NCBI GenBank assembly: GCA_017625065.1
Contig: JAGALS010000012.1
Coordinates: forward strand, 1 to 34,990
Direction of reading: 5' to 3'
DNA length: 34,990 bases
Origin: Clostridia bacterium
GTDB taxonomy: Bacteria > Bacillota > Clostridia > Oscillospirales > CAG-272
The notes below the pieces were generated by a model. It was not told the DNA's origin. It did no database searches and saw only the letters and a list, made by a program, of their open reading frames with translations. Shown piece by piece: positions 15,003-21,522 of the stretch. Every line of letters begins with the position of its first letter. Positions within the stretch are counted from its first letter, which is position 1. Position numbers and translations under genes: made by a program.

Positions 15003-16055
15003 ATGGATCACAAGAATTCTCATTCCGCAAGCTACGCCGCTGCAGGCGTGGATATCACCGCAGGCTACAAGGCGGTTGAACTGATGAAAAAGCACGTCGC
15101 GCGCACCAAAAACGAAGGCTGCCTTGACGACGTGGGCGGCTTTGGCGGCTGCTTTGGATTGCCGCTCTCCGGCATGGAGGAGCCCGTTCTGGTTTCGGGC
15201 ACCGACGGCTGCGGCACCAAGGTGAAGCTGGCGATTCTGATGGACAAGCACGACACCATTGGCATTGATGCCGTGGCGATGTGCGTGAACGATATCATCT
15301 GTGTTGGCGCAAAGCCGCTGTTTTTCCTTGACTACATCGCTTGCGGCAAGAACGTGCCCGAAAAGATCGCCGAGATCGTGGGCGGCGTTGCCGAGGGCTG
15401 CGTGCAGTCGGGTGCCGCGCTGATCGGCGGTGAGACTGCCGAGCATCCCGGGCTGATGCCCGTGGAGGATTACGACCTTGCAGGCTTTGCCGTGGGTGTT
15501 GTGGATAAGAAGAAGATCCTGAACAAGGACCGTATGGCGGTGGGCGACGTTGTGATCGCGCTGCCCTCGACGGGTATCCACTCCAACGGATTTTCGCTTT
15601 GCCGCAAGGTATTTAACATTGATAACAACGATCCTTTGCTTTACGTGAAGCGCGACGAGCTCGGCGGCAAGACCATTGCCGAGGCTCTGCTTACCCCCAC
15701 CAAGATCTACGTTAAGCCCGTGCTTGCGCTCTTGGAAAAGGTCGACGTGAAGGGCATTTCGCACATCACGGGCGGCGGATTTTACGAGAATATCCCGCGC
15801 TCGATCCCCAAGGGGCTGACCGCCAAGATCGACAAGTCTGCCGTCAAGGTCCTGCCCATCTTCGATCTGATCGCAAAATTCGGCAACATCCCCGAGCGCG
15901 ATATGTTCAACACCTACAACATGGGCGTTGGTATGAGCATCGTGGTGCCCGCAAATGAGGTAAAGACCGCTATGGCAGTGCTTGCCGAGAACGGTCAGGA
16001 CTCCTACGTGATCGGTGAGATCGTCGCCGGTGACGAGGGCGTGATCCTTGCGTAA
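15003..16055 (+). CDS. purM: PurM, AIR synthetase
   Basis: A 350-aa phosphoribosylformylglycinamidine cyclo-ligase. It closes the imidazole ring of FGAM to AIR with ATP. Seen: the Gly-rich segment near residues 40-70, SGTDGCGTK (about 65-73), the metal-binding CVNDIICVGAKPLFFLDY stretch, and GGETAEHPG in the second half of the N domain, all typical of PurM. Full length for the family (about 340-350 aa). GGAG lies 7 nt upstream of the ATG. The stop overlaps the first possible purN start (TAATG), which suggests coupled translation. Confidence 0.96.
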   Translation: MDHKNSHSASYAAAGVDITAGYKAVELMKKHVARTKNEGCLDDVGGFGGCFGLPLSGMEEPVLVSGTDGCGTKVKLAILMDKHDTIGIDAVAMCVNDIICVGAKPLFFLDYIACGKNVPEKIAEIVGGVAEGCVQSGAALIGGETAEHPGLMPVEDYDLAGFAVGVVDKKKILNKDRMAVGDVVIALPSTGIHSNGFSLCRKVFNIDNNDPLLYVKRDELGGKTIAEALLTPTKIYVKPVLALLEKVDVKGISHITGGGFYENIPRSIPKGLTAKIDKSAVKVLPIFDLIAKFGNIPERDMFNTYNMGVGMSIVVPANEVKTAMAVLAENGQDSYVIGEIVAGDEGVILA

Positions 16056-16666
16056 TGGGTGACGTTATGAGCAAAAAACGCATTGCCGTTTTCGTTTCGG
16101 GCGGCGGCACCAATCTGCAGGCGCTGATGGATGCCGAGGACAAGGGAATCCTGCACAGCGGCGAGATCGTGCTGGTGGTTGCTAGCAACCCCACCGCCTT
16201 TGCGCTGGAGCGCGCAAAGAAAAAGGGAATTGAAACCGCGGTGGCGTGGAAGCGCGAGCTTGGCTCGCAGGAAGCGTTTGAGGCGGCGATCGGGGAGCAG
16301 CTTGCCGCGCACAAGATCGACCTGATCGTGCTGGCGGGCTTTATGAACATTTTGTCCGCTGACTTTACAAAGCAGTGGCCCGAGCGCATCATCAATGTGC
16401 ATCCCGCCCTGATCCCCAGCTTTTGCGGCAAGGGGATGTACGGCCTTGCGCCCCACGTGGCGGCGCTTGAAAAGGGCGTGAAGGTCACGGGCGCGACGGT
16501 GCATTTCGTCAACGAGATCCCCGACGGCGGTAAGATCATCGCGCAAAGGGCGGTCTACGTTGAGGAAGGGGATACCCCCGAAGTTTTGCAGCGCCGCGTG
16601 ATGGAGCAGGCGGAGTGGATCATTCTGCCCGAGGCAGTTGAAAAAGTCTGCGCCTCTCTCGGCTAA
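16055..16666 (+). CDS. purN: PurN, GAR formyltransferase (10-formyl-THF dependent)
   Basis: A 203-aa phosphoribosylglycinamide formyltransferase. Seen: N-terminal FVSGGGTNLQAL (13-24), LAGFMNIL, INVHPALIPSF with the catalytic Asn114 and His116, and Asp157 in NEIPDGG. It takes its formyl group from 10-formyl-THF, which links it to the Fhs at the end of the cluster. The start is either the ATG at 16055, overlapping the purM stop, or the ATG at 16067, where homologues more often begin; neither has a strong ribosome binding site, so coupling to purM is likely. Confidence 0.95.
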   Translation: MGDVMSKKRIAVFVSGGGTNLQALMDAEDKGILHSGEIVLVVASNPTAFALERAKKKGIETAVAWKRELGSQEAFEAAIGEQLAAHKIDLIVLAGFMNILSADFTKQWPERIINVHPALIPSFCGKGMYGLAPHVAALEKGVKVTGATVHFVNEIPDGGKIIAQRAVYVEEGDTPEVLQRRVMEQAEWIILPEAVEKVCASLG

Positions 16667-16766
16667 AAATACCGTCCCGCGGCGTTGCTCCTCGCAGACG
16701 AACTCGACGTAGACCAACTACGCCATCGTCCGTCTGCTCCGGTGCGCCTTGCGCTACGGCATTTTT
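16665..16766. repeat. Intergenic repeat after purN (copy 2 of a pair)
   Basis: 11-bp ends AAAAATACCGT (16665-16675) and near-complement (16756-16766, one mismatch), sharing CGTTGCTCCTCGC (16683-16695) and CTCCGGTGCGCCTTGC (16737-16752) with 14751-14856. Confidence 0.65.
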
Positions 16767-16770
16767 CGCG

Positions 16771-16934
16771 CGAGAGAAACACAGACGGTAAAAAACATTG
16801 CACCTCACGGACCGTCCGGGAGGCCGGTCCCTACATTCTCGTGTGGTGACCGCCATCCTTGTAGGGACTGGCGTCCTCGACAGTCCGCATAGTTTGAATA
16901 ATGTTTCGCACGAGAGAAACGCAGACGGTAAAAA
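16771..16934. repeat. Direct repeat pair enclosing a GC-rich inverted repeat
   Basis: 24-bp direct repeats at 16771-16794 and 16911-16934 (one mismatch) start CGAGAGAAAC and end GGTAAAAA. Between them 16809-16834 and 16861-16886 form an imperfect inverted repeat (about 20 of 26 pairs) built on GTAGGGAC. This looks like a small element inserted between, or bounded by, duplicated sequence. No coding potential. Confidence 0.6.
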
Positions 16935-16968
16935 TGCGTTCTAAAGAGCACAATGTTCGCACTTTTTG

Positions 16969-17092
16969 CCTCCCTTGTGTAAAGGGAGGTGGCTTGCGAA
17001 GCAAGACGGAGGGATTGTAAAATTTGGTTTGTGCCGTAACAATCCCTCACCCGCTTCGCGGGATGCTCCACGAAGAACGCAAAGCGTTCTTC
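16969..17092. repeat. Intergenic repeat before purO
   Basis: CCTCCCTT...AAGGGAGG hairpin at the left, GCTTGCGAAGCAAG hairpin, GAGGGATTGT (17009-17018) inverted at 17039-17048, CCCGCTTCGCGGG, and GAAGAACGC (17072-17080) inverted at 17084-17092. A mosaic of short palindromes without coding potential. Confidence 0.55.
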
Positions 17093-17097
17093 AAAAA

Positions 17098-17123
17098 AAA
17101 GAAGCCAAAGGCTTCTTTGTTTT
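17098..17123 (+). terminator. Possible terminator between purN and purO
   Basis: AAAGAAGCC (17098-17106) pairs with GGCTTCTTT (17110-17118), followed by GTTTT. It stands in the middle of the pur cluster, 47 nt before purO, so it may reduce read-through into the distal genes. No strong promoter was found after it. Confidence 0.55.
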
Positions 17124-17169
17124 GCTACAAGGGAGCCTTTGACAGCATTTACCAAAAAGGAGATTTAAT

Positions 17170-17886
17170 ATGAAGGTATCGACCATTGCAAATGAGCTGA
17201 ACTCCCTCGCCTATCACGGCAGAGGCATTATGATCGGCAAGAGCGCCGACGGCAAGAAGGCAGTCACCGCCTACTTTATCATGGGTAGAAGCGTGAACAG
17301 CCGCAACCGCGTGTTTGTCGCTGAGGGCGAGAATATGCGTACCAAGGCGTTTGACGAGAGCAAGATGGTAGACCCCCATCTGATCATTTACTACCCTGTG
17401 CGCGTGCTTGGCAACAAGACGATCGTCACCAACGGTGACCAGACCGACACCATTTATGATCTTATGGATAAGCAGATGACCTTTGAGCAATCCTTGCGCA
17501 CCCGTGAGTTCGAGGACGACGCCCCCAACTTCACCCCCCGCATTTCGGGCATCATCCGTCTGGAAAAAGAGGGCATGAACTACGCGATGTCGATCCTCAA
17601 GAGTGCCGAGGGCGACGATAGCTCCTGCGAGCGCTTTACCTACGCGTACTCCAACCCTGTAGCGGGTCGCGCAAAGTTCATCCACACCTACAACTGCGAC
17701 GCAGATCCCTTGCCTTCCTTTGAGGGCGAGCCCAAGACGTTGGAGCTCCCCGATATGGACATCGACGCGCTGACCGACCTGATCTGGACAAACCTCAACC
17801 GGGATAACAAGGTGTCGCTGTTCGTGCGCTACATCGACATCGCCACCGGCGAGACCGAAACGCGTATCGTCAATAAGAACGTGTGA
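17170..17886 (+). CDS. purO: PurO-type IMP cyclohydrolase
   Basis: A 238-aa member of the archaeal-type IMP cyclohydrolase family (PF07826 type), which closes FAICAR to IMP, the last step of the pathway. Recognised by the N-terminal LAYHGRGIMIGKSADGKKAVTAY-like stretch, FIMGRSVNSRNRVF (37-50) and SNPVAGRAKFIHTYNCDADPLPSF further on. No MGS-like fold as in PurH is present. It sits in the same cluster as a PurH-like protein that lacks its own cyclohydrolase half, so the two together replace bifunctional PurH. AAGGAG lies 8 nt before the ATG. Confidence 0.9.
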   Translation: MKVSTIANELNSLAYHGRGIMIGKSADGKKAVTAYFIMGRSVNSRNRVFVAEGENMRTKAFDESKMVDPHLIIYYPVRVLGNKTIVTNGDQTDTIYDLMDKQMTFEQSLRTREFEDDAPNFTPRISGIIRLEKEGMNYAMSILKSAEGDDSSCERFTYAYSNPVAGRAKFIHTYNCDADPLPSFEGEPKTLELPDMDIDALTDLIWTNLNRDNKVSLFVRYIDIATGETETRIVNKNV

Positions 17887-17907
17887 CCTTGTGCGACGAT
17901 ATCCGAA

Positions 17908-18270
17908 ATGTTTGGCTACAATAAAAAGCTTGTGGGAAATGCGCAACATTTAAGAAAAAATATGACAGATGAAGAGAAGCATCTGTGGTACGATTTTTTA
18001 AGAATGCTTCCCATTTCTGCCAAAAGGCAGAAGAACATTGCAAATTACATTTTGGATTTTTATATCCCGAAAGCAAAACTAGCAATTGAGGTGGATGGCT
18101 CACAGCATACGGAAAGGAGCCACGCAATAGCGGATGCAAAAAGAGATGAGGACTTGAAAAAATTGGGTATAACAGTATTGAGATATCGAAATGCTGACGT
18201 AAACAATTGCTTTTTCGCTGTTGCAGAGGATATTTTGAAAAACATCCGAGAAAAAGGTTTTGACATTTGA
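17908..18270 (+). CDS. DUF559 endonuclease-like protein
   Basis: A 120-aa DUF559 (PF04480) protein with the restriction-endonuclease-like / Vsr-like fold. The family pattern is visible: ARHLRKNMTDEE-like start (NAQHLRKNMTDEEKHLWYDF), KRQKNIANYILDFYIP, the nuclease-like core Asp...Glu-Val-Asp (LDFYIPKAKLAIEVDGSQH), and LKKLGITVLRYRNADV near the end. The biological function of the family is not settled; DNA cleavage or repair is inferred from the fold. It starts 21 nt after purO with no clear ribosome binding site and is much more AT-rich than its pur neighbours. It is probably a recent insertion, not a purine gene. Confidence 0.85.
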   Translation: MFGYNKKLVGNAQHLRKNMTDEEKHLWYDFLRMLPISAKRQKNIANYILDFYIPKAKLAIEVDGSQHTERSHAIADAKRDEDLKKLGITVLRYRNADVNNCFFAVAEDILKNIREKGFDI

Positions 18271-18335
18271 AGCTCACTTTTGTCGATAGGATGGTCAACA
18301 GACAGGATGTTTGCATAATGTTTTCTCTCTGTGCG

Positions 18336-18529
18336 ACTACTCATCCACCGCTAACGCGGTCCCCCTTCCCTCACAAGGGAAGGCAAACGGCGTCCATCGA
18401 TTTTCAATGGACGGGAAGCTTGTAAACCTTTGGAAGAATTTTTCATAATCCGTCTATTGTCAAAAGCAGCAAATTTGGTAGCCTTCCCTTGTGAGGGAAG
18501 GGGGACCGCGTTAGCGGTGGATGAGTAGT
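18336..18529. repeat. 194-bp element with 49-bp perfect terminal inverted repeats
   Basis: Arms 18336-18384 and 18481-18529 are exact reverse complements over 49 bp, starting ACTACTCATCCACCGC. The outer 11 bp are shared with the element at 11431-11505. The 96-bp centre has no open frame worth noting but has a small TCCATCG...CGGATTATGA-type AT-rich part. A MITE-like element in the gap before purH. Confidence 0.8.
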
Positions 18530-18586
18530 TTGTAACACAAAGTATTTAAAAATCCCAAAATCATCGATATAAAAAACGAGAGGTAT

Positions 18587-19768
18587 ATGATGAAAGAATT
18601 TGAACTGAAATATGGCTGTAATCCCAATCAAAAGCCCGCGAAGATCTATATGCACGACGGCAGCGAGCTGCCGATCAAGATCCTGTGCGGCAGACCAGGA
18701 TATATCAACTTCCTTGACGCATTCAACTCCTGGCAGCTCGTCAAGGAGCTGAGAGGTGCCCTCGGTCTTCCCGCCGTGACGTCCTTCAAGCACGTCAGCC
18801 CCACCTCGGCGGCTGTCGGCATCCCGATGTCAAAGGAGCTCATGCAAGCGTGCTTCGTCACCCCCGAGGAGGTCAGCACCCCTCTCGCTCTCGCTTACGC
18901 GCGTGCGCGCGGCACCGACCGTATGTGCTCGTTCGGTGACTGGGTGGCGCTTTCCGACGTGTGTGACGTCGCCACCGCAAAGCTCATTCAGCGCGAGGTG
19001 TCGGACGGCGTGATCGCCCCCGGCTACGAGCCCGAGGCGTTGGAGATCCTCAAGACCAAGCGCAAGGGCGCATACAACATTGTAGAAATTGATCCCGATT
19101 TCGTTCCCGCCGAGATCGAGCGCAAGCAGGTCTTTGGCATCACCTTCGAGCAGGGCAGAAACAATTTCCATATTGGTGAGGAGCTGCTGCAAAACATCGT
19201 GACCGCGAACAAGGACCTGCCCGACTCGGCAAAAAGAGACCTGATCATCTCGCTGATCACGCTCAAATATACGCAATCCAACTCGGTGTGCTACGCCGTG
19301 GACGGACAGGCGATCGGCGTGGGTGCCGGTCAGCAGTCGCGTATCCACTGCACACGCCTTGCGGGCACCAAGGCAGATACCTGGTTCCTGCGCCAGCACG
19401 AGAAGGTGCTGAATCTGCCCTTCGTCGACGGCATCGCCCGTCCCACCCGTGACAACGTCATCGACGGTTATATCAACCGCAACGAGGAGGACGTTTGCGC
19501 CGACGGCAATTGGCAGAAGTACTTCACCAAGCAGCCTGAGCCCCTCACCGATGCCGAGATCAAGGCATACCTTGCCACCAAGACCGGTGTTGCGCTCGGC
19601 TCGGATGCCTTCTTCCCCTTCGACGACAACATTCAGCGCGCCGCGGCAAGCGGTGTCAAGTACGTCGCTGAGCCCGGCGGCTCGATCCGCGACGATGCGG
19701 TGATCGAATGTGCCGACAAGTACGGTATGGTCGTGGCGTTCACGGGTATGAGACTGTTCCACCACTAA
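18587..19768 (+). CDS. purH: AICAR formyltransferase, stand-alone (PurH C-terminal half only)
   Basis: A 393-aa protein equal to the formyltransferase half of PurH. It transfers formyl from 10-formyl-THF to AICAR, giving FAICAR. The catalytic Lys-His pair is at 68-69 (SFKHVSPTSAAVG). Further marks: YTQSNSVCYAVDGQAIGVGAGQQSR-like stretch (about 230-254) and the C-terminal SDAFFPFDDNIQRAAASGV, then PGGSIRD. The MGS-fold cyclohydrolase domain of about 200 residues that starts usual PurH is absent, and upstream PurO supplies that activity. Such single-function forms are sometimes called PurV. Start at one of two adjacent ATGs (18587, 18590) after GAGAGG. Confidence 0.93.
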   Translation: MMKEFELKYGCNPNQKPAKIYMHDGSELPIKILCGRPGYINFLDAFNSWQLVKELRGALGLPAVTSFKHVSPTSAAVGIPMSKELMQACFVTPEEVSTPLALAYARARGTDRMCSFGDWVALSDVCDVATAKLIQREVSDGVIAPGYEPEALEILKTKRKGAYNIVEIDPDFVPAEIERKQVFGITFEQGRNNFHIGEELLQNIVTANKDLPDSAKRDLIISLITLKYTQSNSVCYAVDGQAIGVGAGQQSRIHCTRLAGTKADTWFLRQHEKVLNLPFVDGIARPTRDNVIDGYINRNEEDVCADGNWQKYFTKQPEPLTDAEIKAYLATKTGVALGSDAFFPFDDNIQRAAASGVKYVAEPGGSIRDDAVIECADKYGMVVAFTGMRLFHH

Positions 19769-19771
19769 GAG

Positions 19772-20219
19772 AGATACGGAGATACAAGATACAAAGATAC
19801 AAGATATGGGCGAAGAAGGGTGAAGAAAGCATGTCAACCGAAAGCATTATCAAGCAAAAGAGCTTGCTCTTTGCGCAACGGATCGTACAAATGTACCGAT
19901 ATTTGGTTAAGGAGCACCGTGAAACCGTTTTATCAAAACAGATCTTGCGCAGCGGAACCAGCATTGGAGCGAATGTTGCCGAAGCAATTTACGGTAGCAG
20001 CCGCAAGGATTTTGTTGCCAAATTGCAGATCGCACGCAAGGAGGCAGCCGAAACCGCCTATTGGTTGGAGCTGCTGTATAAGAGTTCCTTTTTGACAAAA
20101 GATCAATACTCCTCTATGCAAAATGATTGCAGGGAATTGATGGCCATGCTGTCATCAAGCATTAAAAACTGCGAAGAATAGATATCTTGTATCTCGTATC
20201 TCGTAACTTGTATCTTTCC
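19772..20219. mobile_element. Insert: four-helix-bundle gene flanked by GATAC-type inverted repeats
   Basis: Left flank 19772-19806 and right flank 20181-20219 are inverted relative to each other and made of GATACAAG/GATACGAG units; the inner 12 bp GATACAAGATAT (19795-19806) are exactly inverted at 20182-20193. The unit contains one gene and sits between purH and purD. The boundaries suggest a small mobile unit; the mechanism is unknown. Confidence 0.55.
19831..20181 (+). CDS. Four-helix-bundle protein (23S rRNA intervening-sequence protein family)
   Basis: A 116-aa all-helical protein with the pattern of the TIGR02436 family: SLLFAQRIVQMYRYL in helix 1, LSKQILRSGTSIGANVAEA (35-53) between helices 1 and 2, then KDFVAKLQIARKEAAETAYWLELL. 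Members are encoded inside 23S rRNA intervening sequences, and relatives act as accessory proteins of diversity-generating retroelements; most have no known role. No rRNA or reverse transcriptase lies here. The ATG at 19831 was chosen from homology length; GAAGAAAG is a weak ribosome binding site. The gene is flanked by inverted GATAC-type repeats and interrupts the pur cluster. Confidence 0.85.
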   Translation: MSTESIIKQKSLLFAQRIVQMYRYLVKEHRETVLSKQILRSGTSIGANVAEAIYGSSRKDFVAKLQIARKEAAETAYWLELLYKSSFLTKDQYSSMQNDCRELMAMLSSSIKNCEE

Positions 20220-20240
20220 ACAATGTAAGGAGAAAATAAA

Positions 20241-21509
20241 ATGAAAATTATGGTTGTCGGTGGTGGCGGCCGCGAGCACGCCATCATCAAAAAGCTGAAA
20301 GAAAATAAAACGGTTAAAAAAATTTACGCCCTGCCCGGCAACGGCGGCATCGCCGCCGATGCCGAGTGTGTCGCCATCGGCGCGAAGGATATCCCCGCGA
20401 TCGTTACGTTCGCCAAGGCGAACGCCGTTGATTTCGCGGTGGTCGCGCCCGACGATCCGCTGGTGCTTGGCTGTGTGGACGCGCTCGAGGAGATCGGCAT
20501 TCCTTGCTTCGGTCCGCGCGCAAACGCCGCCATCATCGAGGGCAGTAAGGTGTTCTCTAAGAGCCTGATGCACAAATACGGCATCCCCACCGCCGCGTCC
20601 GAGACCTTTGACGATCCCGATAAGGCGATCGCGTATCTTGCAAAGCAGGACTACCCCGCCGTCATCAAGGCGGACGGCCTTGCGCTTGGCAAGGGTGTTG
20701 TCATCGCGCAGAGCTTTGACGAGGCAAAGGCAGCCGTGAGGGAAATGATGTGCGATAAGGTCTTTGGCGAGAGCGGCAGCCGCATTCTTGTCGAGGAGTT
20801 CATGACAGGCCCCGAGGTCTCGGTGCTTGCGTTCATGGACGGCAAAACGGTGGTGCCGATGGTCTCGGCAATGGACCACAAGCGCGCAAAGGATCATGAC
20901 GAAGGACTGAACACGGGCGGTATGGGCACCGTCGCGCCCAACCCCTACTACACCGACGCCGTGGCGAAGGAGTGTATGGAGAAGATCTTCGTGCCCACGA
21001 TGAACGCGATGAACGCCGAGGGCAGACCCTTCAAGGGATGCTTGTTCTTCGGACTGATGATCACCCCCAAGGGCCCGCGCGTGATCGAGTACAACTGCCG
21101 CTTCGGCGATCCCGAAACGCAGGTGGTGCTGCCGCTCTTGGAAAGCGATCTGCTGACTATTATGCAGGCAGTCGCCGCCGAGCGACTTGCCGAGGTCGAG
21201 GTCAAGTTCTCAAGCGGTGCTGCGTGCTGCGTGGTGCTGGCATCCAACGGCTATCCCAAAAAGTACGACAGCGGCTTTGAAATGACGCTGCCCGAAACGG
21301 CTGAGGGCGAATATCTGTTCGTCGCGGGCGCGAAGAAGGACGGCGACAAGCTCCTTACCGCGGGCGGCCGCGTGATCGGCGCTGTGGCGACCGACAAGGA
21401 TCTCCCCGCTGCCGTAGCGCACGCTTACCGTGTCGCCGAGAAGGTCGAATTTGAAAACAAGTATTGCAGAAAAGATATCGGCAAGCGCGCGCTTGCCGCA
21501 CTGAAATAA
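20241..21509 (+). CDS. purD: PurD, GAR synthetase
   Basis: A 422-aa phosphoribosylamine-glycine ligase of the ATP-grasp superfamily. It joins glycine to phosphoribosylamine. Seen: the N-terminal MVVGGGGREHAI (4-15), ALPGNGG, the ATP-grasp stretch PAVIKADGLALGKGV, EEFMTGPEVSV, DHKRAKDHDEGLNTGGMG and the metal-binding end EYNCRFGDPETQ. Full length for the family. AAGGAG lies 9 nt upstream of the ATG. Thirteen nt separate its stop from purL, so these two are clearly co-transcribed. Confidence 0.97.
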   Translation: MKIMVVGGGGREHAIIKKLKENKTVKKIYALPGNGGIAADAECVAIGAKDIPAIVTFAKANAVDFAVVAPDDPLVLGCVDALEEIGIPCFGPRANAAIIEGSKVFSKSLMHKYGIPTAASETFDDPDKAIAYLAKQDYPAVIKADGLALGKGVVIAQSFDEAKAAVREMMCDKVFGESGSRILVEEFMTGPEVSVLAFMDGKTVVPMVSAMDHKRAKDHDEGLNTGGMGTVAPNPYYTDAVAKECMEKIFVPTMNAMNAEGRPFKGCLFFGLMITPKGPRVIEYNCRFGDPETQVVLPLLESDLLTIMQAVAAERLAEVEVKFSSGAACCVVLASNGYPKKYDSGFEMTLPETAEGEYLFVAGAKKDGDKLLTAGGRVIGAVATDKDLPAAVAHAYRVAEKVEFENKYCRKDIGKRALAALK

Positions 21510-21522
21510 GAGAGGACAACAA

